From positions 16,277,239 to 16,341,238 of the forward strand of contig CP092869.1 of NCBI GenBank assembly GCA_030710605.1: a stretch of DNA of 64,000 nucleotides, read 5' to 3'. The notes beneath the pieces were generated by a model. The model did no database searches, was not told the DNA's origin, and was given only the letters and a program-made list of their open reading frames with translations. Origin of the DNA: Cordylochernes scorpioides (lineage: Eukaryota; Arthropoda; Arachnida; Pseudoscorpiones; Chernetidae). The position numbers and the translations under genes were made by a program. This document shows, in pieces, positions 10,318 to 21,354 of this stretch. Each line of letters opens with the position of its first letter. The stretch's first letter is position 1.

Positions 10318-10490
10318 TGTAAAACGACATTTGAAATACTATCCCGCATGTGTTTCTTTTCAACGAAAAATCAAAATTTATTTCAAGGAGAAATAACGAT
10401 TATTTCTAACCTTTTGGATGAGGTATGAAAGGGTGAATTGTGAAGAGTAATGATGAACGGAAAAATAAAAGTGTCCAGGGATGGGAAGTT
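10318..10490 (+). mobile_element. Foldback/SINE arm fragment
   Basis: Carries the AAACGACATTTGAAATA..CCCGCATGTG arm and the flank up to GTGTCCAGGGATGGGA, then stops at the beginning of the tRNA-like core. The C2 equivalent is at 32283-32460. It lacks boxes A and B. Confidence 0.6.
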
Positions 10491-10694
10491 TAAATGTTTA
10501 ACGACAAGATATAACAATGGAACCAAAGCTTATAAATCGGCTTTGACATGTCATGAGCTTGTCCAAAAAACAACTGAGGTAACGAACCAGATATTCTTCA
10601 ATTAAAAAGAATAAAGTAAAAGAGTAATATATACACACATACATATATATGCATATTATGCATGTTAAATTGATTATATGCATATATATATATA

Positions 10695-12016
10695 CGAGGT
10701 GTGTTCAAAAGGTATCGTGACTTTTGTGTTTTTTTCAAAAATTATTTATTGATTCATGAATACCTATTTTGTCCCCTTCAAAGTAATCCCCATGAGATAT
10801 TATACACTTGTGCCAACGGTTTTTCCAATCTTCGAAGCACTACAAAAAATCATTTTTTAAAATCTTTTTCAGCTCCTCCTTCGATGCCGTCTTTATCTCG
10901 TCAAGCGTAGCGTAACGTCGTCCTTTCATGGGCCTCTTCAGTTTAAGGAACAAGAAAAAGTCACAGGGGGCCAGATCTGAGGAATACGGTGGCTGCGGCA
11001 TCATTAGTGTGTTGTTTTTGGTCAAAAAGTCGCGCACAAGCAACGATGTGTGAGCAGGGGCGTTATCGTGGTGCAAAAGCCAATTTTTGTTGTTCCACAA
11101 ATCCGGGCGTTTCTGGCGGATTGCTTCGCGCAAATTGCGCATAACTTGCAGGTAATATTCCTTATTGACCGTTCTACCCTGTGGCAAGAACTTATGATGC
11201 ACCACGCCCCTGCAATCGAAGAAAACTGTCAGCAAAACTTTCACATTCGACCGAACTTGGCGCGCTTTTTTCGGTCTTGGTTCGTGCGGCAGCTTCCATT
11301 GAGATGATTGAGCTTTGGTTTCCACGTCATAACCATAAACCCACGCTTCGTCACCAGTTATGACCCTCTGGAGCAAATTTGGGTCGTCGCGGACAGAGTC
11401 CAACATCTCATTAGCAATGTTCATGCGATGCTGTTTTTGGTCGCAATTGAGCAATTTTGGTACGAATTTCGCGGCGACCCGTCTCATGTCCAAATCATTG
11501 ATAAAAATCGAATGGCAGGAGCCAATCGATATGTTTAGGTCCTCAGCAACTTCTCTAACGGTGATTCGACGATTGGCCAATATCATTTTCTCCACTTCAT
11601 TAATTTTTCGTCTGTTGTTGAAGTGCTCGGGCGTCCGGCACGCTCTTCGCCGTTCACATCTTCTCGGCCTTCTGAGAACATTTTGTACCATCGATAAACG
11701 TTGCTTCGGTCCAAAGTAGCTTCTCCGTATGCCACAGTCAACATTCGGAATGCATCCGCGCACTTAATTTCGTTTTTCACATAAAATTTGATACAGGTTC
11801 TTTGATCCATTTTTTTTAATAGGTAAAAATCGAAGACGATCCAAAACACCTGAAAGCAAAGCAGCTGTCAACAATTAAGTGAACATTCAAAATGGTCGAG
11901 ATTGTCGGCATAAGTGAGAGACATGAGTACCAACATAAAGCCACAAAGAGATCGAAATTCTAATATACGTAACCCGCGAAAATTCAAAAGTCGCGATACT
12001 TTTTGAACACACCTCG
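10695..12016 (-). mobile_element. Mariner element 1 (DD34D), near-intact
   Basis: A 1322-bp element flanked by TA, with 31-bp TIRs (CGAGGTGTGTTCAAAAGGTA at the left; right end complementary with two mismatches in the first 31). It encodes one transposase on the minus strand with two lesions. The corresponding site in C2 (32663-32668) has only TA-CG-TA, so the element is polymorphic between the two copies. Confidence 0.95.
10735..11810 (-). pseudogene. Mariner transposase, frameshifted, one nonsense codon
   Basis: A cut-and-paste transposase of usual mariner length (about 350 codons). The start ATG at 11808-11810 opens MDQRTCIKFYVKNEIKC, followed by the helix-turn-helix region. The catalytic triad is visible as GDEAW, HDNAPAHTS and LAPCDFFLF, with 34 residues between the second and third D (DD34D). 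Lesion 1: a missing A in the A-run at 11604-11608 shifts frame after STSTTDEK. Lesion 2: an in-frame TAG (10840-10842) just before the conserved C-terminus, which stays readable to a stop at 10735. With only two defects the copy is young. Confidence 0.95.
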
Positions 12017-12019
12017 TAT

Positions 12020-12990
12020 ATATGCATATTATGCATGTTAATTTGATTTTATGCATATATATATATGCAAATTAACATGCATTAAAATGGTCAATGAATA
12101 AACAACAGAATAATTACTCACAGATATATTCTCGAATTGTTTACTTTTAACAAAAATCCACATTTCTATTTTATAAATGTAGATCAACCAGGCAGTATAT
12201 TCTGTATTTGCATAAAATATATAAATTCAATGGCATTCATATTTTAATCTTTGCGAATTGTTTTAAAATTTGATTTTAAGCTCAATATTATAAATACACA
12301 ATAATATGCATTTCTTTATTTTTTAAATATATTTTTTTCTAAACATTTAAAATCAAATTTAAAAAAACACCTTATTCTTTAACTTGCTTAATCAAATGCC
12401 TCAATTTTTCTTTTGATATTATTATTTTGGCGGGAAATGACGTATTTGTGTCAAATACACGAGCAGAAGATGACAATAAGGATGTTTATCGTCGACTTGG
12501 CCTTATGTAACAGGTGGACGCCATGTTTTTGCCGGGCATGGGGCTTCTTTGATTACGTAAGAGTCTTTTGTTGGGTTGACTTGAAAGCTTTTCTGTGAGC
12601 GAGGTATGTTAGTGAAGGCTTCCATTGATATCTCTATTGTCCCATATTCTCTTGTGCCCTTTTATTCTATGATTTTCTTTTTCTCTAAAATGTCATCTGA
12701 AATTTCTACCATGGCTATTCGATGTTTTATGATTTTTATGAGTATCGAGAAAAAGAGAATGTGTTATACCAATATTCAAAAATTAATTTGCATAAAATCC
12801 ATGCAAACATCTAAAAATATGTAAAGAGCTCCACTAGATAAATTATCGCTAGCTCAATATGTAATATAAATGCAAATTCCATTTAATAGGCTATCTATAA
12901 TTTTCTAAAAACCTTTGCATACTATATATTGTTTATTTACGTGACATACTTGCTTTTATATTTAAATATAAACAACGGCTATAACCTATA
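12020..12990. other. AT-rich sequence, collinear with C2 32690-33640
   Basis: Rich in ATGCATAT motifs. The 186-bp open frame at 12413-12598 is present without change at 33061-33246, but it matches nothing I know. It contains a TGACGTATTT and a GATTACGTAA motif. No gene called. Confidence 0.4.
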
Positions 12991-13325
12991 TGCAAAGTTT
13001 TGAAGTCTCCCAACCACAATATATGTAAATACATGCAAATGGATTTACGTTTGTAAATATGCATATAAGTTTAGGTCACAATAAAACTTAAATGCATATT
13101 TACAAACGTTAAACTATATGCAAATTTTTGAAGTCTTCCAAAATATGCATATAAGTTGAGGTCACAATAAAACTTATATGCATATTTACGAACGTTAAAC
13201 TATATGCAAATTTTTAAAGTCTCCCAAAATATGCATATAAGTTTGATTGCGACCTAAAAACTTAATATGCATATTTACAAACGTTAAACCATATGCAAAT
13301 TTTAAAGACTCAAAACAGAATATAT
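12991..13325. repeat. About 87-bp AT-rich tandem repeat
   Basis: ATATGCAAATTTTT..AAGTCT recurs with spacing of about 86-88 bp (13121, 13207, 13295), alternating with TATGCATATTTACAAACG. Each monomer is partly self-complementary through TATGCATA. The C2 equivalent is at 33640-33985. Confidence 0.75.
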
Positions 13326-13479
13326 CAATGCACTATGGTTTGATATGGTTTGATTGTGACTTAAATTTGCATATGCAGTAAAGCATCATATATATAATTA
13401 TAGAATATATACATATATGATTGTTTCTTAGTAAAAGACTCAGCCTCCAACCAGATATCGCTTCCATTTTTGACATTGC

Positions 13480-13965
13480 TAAAGTAACTTTGTGTGTTTA
13501 ATTACATTCAAATGTGCAAATTTTTGCCAACGTTAGAAAGTTTATTTAGGGAACAAAAATATGAAGCATGCAAATCACGATCAGATATGTAAAATAGACG
13601 CCCATTTCTATCAAAATGAAAGATATCATTCTGAACAAGATATGTAACTTTATAATAAGCTAAAGTACTAAAGCACGAAAGTTTATTTTTACACACAAAC
13701 AAACTTTTGTCCCTACTTCGATGAAAAATATTGGGAGGGCTTGGCTCATCAGTAGTGAACCCTCCCAGCGGTTTCGCCAATTTAATCTACCAGACCGCTT
13801 CTTAGAGCTCCAATACTGTATTGGATCATTCTGCTTATATATGTTACACTGAAGGGTGGAATCTTAGAAATGGTATTCAATAAAACTATGCACATAAGAT
13901 GTACCAAATGTAATTTGAATACCGTTTAACATGCTATGTACTTATCGCAAATATAGAGGCTGCCT
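13480..13965 (+). mobile_element. GTGAACCCTCCC-family repeat copy
   Basis: Contains GGGAGGGCTTGGCTCATCAG..GTGAACCCTCCC and the TTTAATCTACCAGACCGC segment. The paralogous C2 copy is at 34200-34610. No target duplication is identifiable. Short ORFs across it are shadows. Confidence 0.5.
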
Positions 13966-13969
13966 GGCC

Positions 13970-14222
13970 GGCATTCATAGCACTTCAAATTAAAGATATT
14001 TCAGTCAGTAAATCTTTTTATTACCTCGACGTTTCGACAAGAATATTTTGTCCTCGTCAGGAGCGAACAGAAATCAAAACATTTGGCAAAGCGTTAAAAA
14101 TAATTAATAATAAATTTTAACGCTTTGCCAAATGTTTTGATTTTTGTTCGCTCCTGACGAGGACAAAATATTTTTGTCGAGACAATAAAAAGATTTACTG
14201 GCCGAAATATCTTTAATTTGAA
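13970..14222. mobile_element. Penelope/hammerhead-like foldback, family A
   Basis: Inverted pair. The minus arm has CTGACGA (14054-14060) and GAAA (14032-14035) on a GACAA/TTGTC-type stem. The plus arm has CTGACGA (14154-14160) followed by TTTTTGTCGAGAC, i.e. an 8-nt loss relative to GTCGAAACGTCGAGAC. The shared TTTGCCAAATGTTTTGATTTTTG lies between the arms. Confidence 0.6.
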
Positions 14223-14255
14223 GTGCTTTGTACTTAGTAAAGATATAAACACTAT

Positions 14256-14599
14256 CAAAATTCGAAACTATTTTAAAGGCGTAAGATTCTTTTTGAAATT
14301 AAACAATTTTTACTGCCCTTACTGCAATGGAAAAATTAAAGGGAGGGCCTGGCTCATCAGTGGTGAACCCTCCCAGCGGTTTCTCCAGTTTAATCTACGA
14401 TACCGCTGTTATATTGCATTTTTTTTTTTTTGGAACTTCATTTTATAGTGATACTGTTGGTAAACTCTTGGAATGGGTATTTTAGAAGAACTATGGACAT
14501 AAGCTTTGAGAGCAGTAGAAATTGTTTAATTTCAAAAAAAATCTTACGCCTTTAAAATAGTTTGGAATTTTGATAACAGATGGCGCGCTAGTGCATCAT
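14256..14599. mobile_element. 344-bp insertion with 11-bp TSD (GTGAACCCTCCC family)
   Basis: Flanked by ATAAACACTAT at 14245-14255 and 14600-14610. C2 has a single ATAAACACTAT (35155-35165) with the flanks directly joined, so this is a clean insertion present in one copy only. Internal ends are mutually inverted (CAAAATTCGAAACTATTTTAAA and complement). The inner part carries GTGAACCCTCCC and a T12 run. The TSD length suggests target-primed retrotransposition. Confidence 0.85.
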
Positions 14600-14886
14600 A
14601 TAAACACTATATTTGAGATATTTGTATGCAGTAATTTATGGTGGCCCAGCGATACCAAGCAAATACAATAACTCGTGTAAACAAACAGCCTTGTGTCACT
14701 TCTTTGAATATTGGCCTTGGGTTCTTCCAACAACTTTTGTTTCTTGTGGTGGATAACTGGGATTTTACAAGATAAACTTTCCAGAAAATTAGTTTTTGGA
14801 GATTTTGTTTATTCTGCTCAACCGATAAGTCTTGTATCAAACCGTTACTGTATTGGTTTCTGTTCTTCTATGGACCCTTCTTCTTT

Positions 14887-15150
14887 CTTATCTCCACACT
14901 GGGTGAATGCCTTTGTCATTAAGACTGGGAGCACTACTCAGTGGCAGGCCGACTTATCTCCACACTGGGTGAATGCCTTTGTCATTAAGACTGGGAGCAC
15001 TACTCAGTGGCAGGCCGACTTATCTCCACACTGGGTGAATGCCTTTGTCATTAAGACTGGGAGCACTACTCAGTGGCAGGCCGACTTATCTCCACACTGG
15101 GTGAATGCCTTTGTCATTAAGACTGGGAGCACTACTCAGTGGCAGGTCGA
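14887..15150 (+). repeat. 66-bp tandem repeat, four units
   Basis: CTTATCTCCACACTGGGTG begins at 14887, 14953, 15019 and 15085. Units are virtually identical. The period is 22 codons, so a 191-codon open frame runs through it without coding significance. C2 (35455-35600) has about two diverged units. Confidence 0.9.
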
Positions 15151-15370
15151 CTTAGCTCCAAAAGAAATGGCCGCCTCTGACATGAGGAACAGACCCCATG
15201 TGCAGCCGCTCCTAACATGGAGTACAAACGCTGCTCATCCTGTATCCCTGGAGCCCTTACAGGGTACTATCAGCATGGCCAGCTGAGTCCAGGTTTTTTA
15301 GTGAGCTTGTTACTGCTCCCCCTCCTCCTTTTTCATCCGGGCTTGGGACCGGCAAGGGCGGAGTTTTGTG
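15151..15370 (+). mobile_element. Dispersed repeat with CCCGGGCTTGG box
   Basis: Segment from GACATGAGGAACAGAC through CTCCCCCTCCTCC to GGGCTTGGGACCGGCAAGG. It recurs at 35630, 47600-47900 and 57720-58030, and inverted at 48095 and 58215. Class unknown; a non-LTR 5' region is one possibility. Confidence 0.35.
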
Positions 15371-15559
15371 TATAGACAACAGAGTATTGTTGTCATTGAC
15401 TATGATATTTATCATCATCATCATATATAAGTCAGACCAAATAATGAACTACCATCCTGTGTTACCAGCTGGCCTTCTCTAAATCCTACATGCCATCGAG
15501 GATATAGCACCTTGTTTTTAAATTTAGAATTTCATCGCTTCTATTGCATCAATGCAACA

Positions 15560-15724
15560 TGGCCTGGCTTTGACCAGCACTTCTCCAATTACGATGAAGT
15601 CAAAAAATGGATCGATAATTGGATAGCGACCAAAGAGCCGACATTTTTCCGTGATGGGATCCATCAATTGCCAGAAAGATGGGAAAAAGTAGTGGCTATC
15701 ACCGGACAATACTTTGAACATTGA
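15560..15724 (+). pseudogene. Mariner transposase C-terminal remnant
   Basis: The frame ending at 15724 reads KKWIDNWIA..FFRDGI..LPERWEKVV..GQYFE, the typical C-terminal tail of mariner transposases after the third catalytic D. No upstream catalytic region remains. The paralogous remnant in C2 is at 35990-36163; a different, related tail lies at 22297-22432. Confidence 0.65.
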
Positions 15725-15993
15725 ATGTCTAACCGATTTTTCACAATAAATCTCCAATTTTCGAAAAAAATACCGCACGAACATATTTATATACTCTTAA
15801 TATAAGTTTTAAATATTTTAAAATAACAATTTTTATCTTTTTCATCATTGATCATATGGCACGATATGCCAGAATGATATTTTTCATTTTGTAGAAAGCT
15901 GATTATGATTTTTTCAAAGAAATTTCTTGTATCTTCATTTTTTGCAATACAATGTATATATAGATGGAAAAAAATTGCCGAGATGATATTGAT
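15725..15993. other. Mariner 3' flank and AT-rich sequence
   Basis: Immediately after the remnant, TTTCGAAAAAAATACCGCACG resembles a mariner 3' untranslated end. No complete TIR pair was found. Confidence 0.3.
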
Positions 15994-16161
15994 CTAAAGA
16001 GACAAGGGTCGCCTCTCCCGTCAAAATAGACGTCTAAAACCAGACGCCATCTATTGACTGTCGCCGCAACTAGCGGCCTCGGGTCGGTGACAAAGCCACA
16101 ACACCAGCGTATGGTTTTAGACGTCTATTTTGACGGGAGAGGCGACCCATGTCTCTTTAGA
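15994..16161. mobile_element. TIR MITE (GGGTCGCCTCTCCCGTC)
   Basis: Long inverted arms: AAAGAGACAAGGGTCGCCTC rightwards and its near-complement at the far end, each continuing through TAGACGTCTAAAACCA. The short centre includes GCCGCAACTAGCGGC. The C2 copy is at 36715-36880, and relatives lie at 23690-23780 and 40190-40280. Confidence 0.8.
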
Positions 16162-16358
16162 TAAGTATATATAGATGGAAAAATTTTGCTGAGATGATAT
16201 TGATCTATAAAGATGAAGGGCACCTCTCCCCTCAAAATGGAGACCAGGTGTATCCATGTTTTTAGACCGTCTCTCACGGTGACTCTATTCTCAACGTCTA
16301 GTCGGGATCAAAATGTTGGAAGTTGGGAGGAAGCATCCCGGGGGCATAGAACCCTCGA

Positions 16359-16405
16359 GACGCCCCTGTGGTGTCTTGTCTCTGTCTGACGCCCCTGTGA
16401 GAGGG
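16359..16405 (+). repeat. 29-bp repeat, one unit plus partial
   Basis: GACGCCCCTGTGGTGTCTTG starts at 16359 and GACGCCCCTGTG again at 16388. C2 has 43 units of the same monomer at 37094-38354. Confidence 0.9.
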
Positions 16406-16463
16406 TATTGATTGTGTTTTGAGAGGAAGTTATATATATGTAGTAATATATATGTAAATATAT

Positions 16464-16811
16464 TGTTGCATCATGATTAACGCGCCTATTTTTAAAATTA
16501 TTTATAATATTATTTTCAATATATTTAAAATTTAAATTATAAATTTATTTATTTTTATAAAACAGATTATTAATATAAAATATTATGTACTATAAAACAT
16601 TTGTATTTTGATACACTAAATACCCTACATGCTTTAAACTTTGATGTGGTAAATAAAGGGAGATTCTAGGTGCTACCTAAATTTATAGTTGTCTTATTAT
16701 TGACTGGTTTAACCTTGTAAGATGGTTGAGACACGTTCTGGAAGGATGCAAGACACGTCTGAGGAGAGACTCAAGACTGAAGAATCTGCCAAACCGCAGC
16801 CCAGTGCAACA
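16464..16811 (+). repeat. 5' LTR of Gypsy element
   Basis: Begins TGTTGCATC and ends GCAACA. It has AT-rich U3, an AATAAAGGGAG polyadenylation-type signal (about 16653), and contains the gag start codon at 16722 in its last 90 bp. The downstream ATTGGTAGAGATG would hold the primer-binding site. Confidence 0.95.
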
Positions 16812-17886
16812 ATTGGTAGAGATGCAAGTGCCGACCCAGTTGTTTTGAACCCCAACATAGACATCCCCAAATATGATGGAACAGAAGACCCTCGCCCATG
16901 GATTGAGTCCCTTGAATAAATTGGCTTCCTGTACCACTGGGCAGAATATATTATTTCTCGCTATGCAGCTATGAACATGATTGGTAGCGCCAAAACCTGG
17001 CTGGACCTACACAAGATAAGTTTTACCAGCTGGGAACATTTCAAGAGCCGCCTAATTCAGGATTTTGGCTCAGACGCCAACAAAGAAGAATTGAAGATGA
17101 GGCTGAACAGAATGCAGCAGTGGAATGAACCTGCAATCAGGTTTGCAGAGGATATCCTGGTTCTGTGCAACAAGGTCGACCCCCAAATGGAAGAAGAGAA
17201 TAAAATAAATTGGGTTATTGGAGGGTTAAAGAAAGAATACTCTTTTGCCCTCTACTTAAACCCTCCTAAGAATACCAACGAACTCCTAAGATTGTGTAAA
17301 AAGATGGATTTGTTTGAAAATAATTATCAAGAACGTATAGAAAAATCAAAGGTTCTATATAATGGACCACGCTCTCCTCGTTCCCACCATCAAGAGCAAT
17401 GGAAGAACGCTCCGTCGTTCAGAAGACCAGACCAGAACACCTCCAAGCCCCAGGCCCCCGCTCCGAGGTACTACCAGAACACCCCCAAGCCCCAGGCCCC
17501 CCGCTCCGAGGTACTACCAGAACAAGCCGCTGCCCCAGGTATCTGCCCCTAGACGATTTTACACTCCCATTCCTGAGCCAAAACCGGTCTACCCAAGGAA
17601 AACCTACAATAAGAGTCCAGATTCAAACAGGAATAGGACAGAAGACGGGAGACCAATATGTTTCAAGTGTAACAAGCCAGGACACGTAGCGCGGTATTGC
17701 AGAGTCAAGTTTGTGAGGATCGTAGAAGAGGACCCCTCAGTTTCCCAAGACAAGAGCCAAGAAAATCTTCAAATGGACGAAAGGAAAGATTATACACGGC
17801 CTCGCCTATATGCGGATGGTTGTAATGACACACAAATGAATATTCCTACACGGAATAGATATTCCGTGTTGGAAGATTTAAACTAA
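16722..17886 (+). pseudogene. gag: Gypsy gag, one nonsense codon and one frameshift
   Basis: Structural polyprotein. The ATG lies inside the LTR (METRSGRMQ-like start, MVETRSGR). An in-frame TAA at 16917-16919 replaces a codon after WIESLE, and the same frame resumes with a capsid-like region (KTWLDL.., VIGGLK). In the proline-rich repeat, one copy has five C (17455-17459) and the next six (17497-17502), which shifts the frame by one. Beyond it lies a zinc knuckle CX2CX4HX4C (17659-17700), typical of nucleocapsid. It ends at a TAA (17884-17886) preceded directly by a slippery heptamer. Confidence 0.93.
17877..17883 (+). promoter_or_regulatory. -1 ribosomal frameshift site UUUAAAC
   Basis: In gag phase the bases read T TTA AAC followed at once by the stop TAA. 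U UUA AAC is a canonical X XXY YYZ slippery heptamer, and the pol frame lies at -1 and is open from 17859. Slippage would bypass the gag stop and give a Gag-Pol fusion. A short hairpin TGATT/AATCA follows about 15 nt downstream. I cannot confirm a pseudoknot. Confidence 0.8.
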
Positions 17887-20189
17887 GTGTCGCGCCTGAT
17901 TCCTTCAATCAAAGCAAGTCGACCATAAATGGAATTAGAAAGTTGGACCCTAGGTACAAAATTAATATTAATGTGGACAAGATAGGGTTATGCGAAGCTT
18001 TGATTGATACAGGCGCCGATCTTTCAGTGGTCGACCTAAGAACAGCACTTTTTGCTGGCCGTGAAATAAATAGTCTCACTAAAACGTGTTCAGGACCCGA
18101 TGGAAAAAAATTAGATATGGTAGGTAGCATTATTTTAGATTTAAAAATTGATGACACTGAATTATCCCACGAATTTGTAGTAATGAACGCGCATCTACGA
18201 ACTCTTATTCTTGGACGAGATTTCCTTAAAAAAATGAATGCTAAAATTGATTGTAAACGAGAAACAATAAAATATAATTTGAAGAGTAATCATGACGTAA
18301 GCAATTATGATCTAAAAAAAATAAAGAGCACTACAGATACCGTTATACCTAAACTATCTATTAAATTGATTAGGGCCTCAATAGAAGCAGAGGATGGCGA
18401 ATATGTCATCGAAGAGAACAACAGAATGACTCAAACAAATGGTCTTCGATTGGCAAGAAGTTTGCTTACTGTCACGGATAAGAAAACCCATATCTGGATA
18501 ACGAACCCTTATCCTCGACCTTTAAAAATCATGAAAGGCCAAACATTGGCTTATGGAAGTCTTCCTGCAGGGGTAAATTTTATAGAGAATAAAGAGAAGC
18601 AGAATGAAAATGACGAAATACAATTTCAAATAAACAAAAATTTATCATTTAAAGAACAAGAGAGGTTAAAACAAATTTTGGCCAAGTATACTGATTTGTT
18701 CTCATCGAGGTTAGGTAGGACCAGTTTGGCAAAACATCAGATTCATACAGAAGACGCAAAACCAATAAAGCACAAGCCTTACCGGGTAAGCGCTAAGGAA
18801 CGAACCATCATAAAGGATCAAATAGACGAGATGCTCGAAGAAGGAATAATTAGACAATCTTCAAGTCCCTGGTCCTTTCCCGTTATATTGGTCAAAAAAA
18901 GAGATGGCAAATACAGATTTTGTGTGGACTACAGGAAATTAAATGAAGTAACAGTGAAGGATGTTTATCCAATCCCAAGAATTGATGATGTAATGGATAC
19001 TCTCCAAGGATCCAAGTACTTCTCAGCAATAGATCTCAAATCGGGATATTGGCAAGTCGAAATTGAAGAGAGAGACAAAGAGAAGACGGCTTTCACTACT
19101 GCACATGGGTTATATGAATTCAACGTAATGCCCTTCGGTCTATGCAACGCCCCTGCTACTTTTGAGAGGAACATGGACAATGTCCTCGGAAATCTGAGAT
19201 GGCAGATTTGCCTTTGCTACCTGGACGATGTAATTATATACAGCTCGGACTTTCCAACCCACATTAAAAGACTTGAAGCTGTCCTCAGATGCTTCAGCGA
19301 ATCTAATTTAAAACTGAACGCCAAGAAATGCAGATTTGCTTTCGAGGAACTTGAGATCCTTGGACATATAACCAACCAAGAGGGTATAAAACCTGCCGAA
19401 TATAATATCAAAGCCGTTAGAGATTTTCCTCAGCCCAAGAAGGCCAAAGAAGTGCAATCATTCCTAGGAATGTGCTCATATTATAGAAAATTTATTAAAG
19501 ATTTCTCATTAATCGCTGACCCATTGACCAGTCTCATCAGAAAAAATGTGCAATTTATCTGGACAGGAAAACAGGAAGAAGCGTTCCAAAACCTTAAAAA
19601 AGCTCTTATGAATCCGGCAATTTTAGGTCACTTTGATCCAAATGCAGCCACCTGCATTCACACAGATGCCTCTAACATCGGCTTAGGCGCAACACTAATT
19701 CAAAATATCGGTGGCGAAGAGAAGGTAATATCATATTTGAGCCGAACCCTAAGTAAACCTGAGCAAAATTATTCAACCACCGAAAAGGAATGTTTAGCTG
19801 TAGTGTGGTCGATATCAAAATTACGGCCCTATTTATATGGAAGGCACTTTAAAATCGTAACTGATCATCACGCACTATGCTGGCTTAAGAATTTAAAAGA
19901 TCCGACCGGTCGATTAGCACGATGGGCACTGAAGATTCAGGAATATAATTTCGAAATTATACACAAATCGGGAAAAAAACATCTGGACGCTGATGGTCTA
20001 TCTAGAGGACCCTTACCAGAAAACGAATGGGACGAGGATTATGAAAGACTATTTTTGAATCAAATAATAGACGAAAAGGATGATTTTATTGAGAATATTA
20101 AGGAGAACCTTAGTGGAAACAAGCGTTCAATTACACAGAACTTTAAAGAAGAAAATGGGTGTCTCTACAAGAAAAAATCCAAATCCTGA
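17883..20189 (+). pseudogene. pol: Gypsy pol: protease, RT, RNase H (frame broken before integrase)
   Basis: Entered by -1 frameshift. Aspartic protease has IDTGADLS (DTGA at 18006-18017). Reverse transcriptase has DLKSGYWQV, FGLCNAPATF and the catalytic YLDD (19218-19229). RNase H has TDAS (D at 19665), TEKECLA, TDHHAL (D at 19863) and DADGLSR. An extra A in the A6 run at 20172-20177 shifts the frame, so this frame ends at 20187-20189 shortly before the integrase zinc finger. All visible catalytic residues are intact. Confidence 0.95.
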
Positions 20190-21354
20190 AGGTAGAGAAT
20201 GGTTGCTGGTAGTGCCAAAGAAGAGAAGGAAAGAAATCATGAGTGAATACCACAACCATATGCTGAATGGCCATCTGGGCGTCGCCAGAACCACATACCG
20301 ATTGAAGAATAAATACTATTGGCCTTCCATGCTGAAAGATGTTTCCGAATTTGTAAAGACGTGCCATCTTTGCCAAAGTCGGAAAGGTTCAAATCAGTTG
20401 CCATCTGGACTTCTACAACCTATTCCCCCAGCTAACTACCCTTTTGAAAGAATCGGAATTGACTTTGTTGGCCCCTTGCCATCAACGAAAAGAAGAAGGA
20501 AATGGATCATTGTGTTGACGGATTATTATACCAAGTATGCTGAAACAAAGGCAGTACCAGAAGCGACAGTGAAAGAAGTCTCTACATTTTTAATCGAACA
20601 TATATTTTTACGTCACGGGGCTCCAAGATTTCTTATCAGCGACAGAGGTTCACAATTCACTAGCAATTTGATGAAGGAGGTTATGAAAATGTGCAAAGTT
20701 AAACATTGCTTCACAACGAGCTACCACCCCCAGACTAACGGACTAACGGAACGGCTAAATAGAACTTTAATCAATATGATCAGCATGTATGTGAATACGG
20801 ATCAGAAGAACTGGGACGAAATCCTTCCTTTTATCACCCACGCATATAATACCACAATTCAAGAAACCACAGGCTACTCTCCATTTTTCCTGTTGTTTGG
20901 GAGGGAACCCATGTCCCTCTTAGACGACGAGAATATCCTAACGGACAGTAACATGGACGATTACGACGAATATATAGAAAACTACTTAGATAAAATAGCA
21001 AGGACGAGACAGGTAGTCATTAACAACACAGAGAAGACTCAGGAAAGAATGAAAAGAAACTATGACAAAAAACACAACGAGAGAATCTATGAACCAGGAC
21101 ATTTAGTGGCAGTTTGGACACCAGTCAGGAAAATCGGAAAATGTGAAAAACTATTGAGAAAATATTTTGGGCCATATCGAATATTAAAGAAGCTGTCCAA
21201 CGTAAATTACTTAATTGATCCGAAAGATAATCCTGGCCAAGACCCATTGCTTGTCCATGTCTCAAGACTCAAACCCTATTTTGAAAGAATTGATGAGGTC
21301 ACTCACGAGGACGTGACGACCTCTGGAGAGGGGGAAGTGTTGCATCATGATTAA
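20190..21354 (+). pseudogene. pol: Gypsy integrase part of pol (frame +1)
   Basis: Continues pol in the next frame. HHCC zinc finger: H (20251), H (20271), CHLC (20362-20373). Catalytic DD35E: D in GIDFVGP (20461), D in SDRGSQF (20641), E in GLTERLN (20749), with 35 residues between the last two. The C-terminal region has YFGPYRI and HVSRLKPY, as in Gypsy integrases; I see no chromodomain. The frame runs 17 bases into the 3' LTR and stops at 21352-21354. Confidence 0.95.
21325..21337 (+). promoter_or_regulatory. Polypurine tract
   Basis: GGAGAGGGGGAAG lies directly upstream of the 3' LTR TG, the position where plus-strand DNA synthesis is primed in LTR elements. Confidence 0.85.

Noticed and set aside
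12413..12598. 61-codon ORF conserved between C1 and C2
   Set aside because: Identity reflects recent common origin of the two copies, not selection; no homology recognised.
14711..15286. 191-codon ORF with four 22-residue repeats
   Set aside because: Produced by a 66-bp tandem repeat; C2 lacks the open frame.
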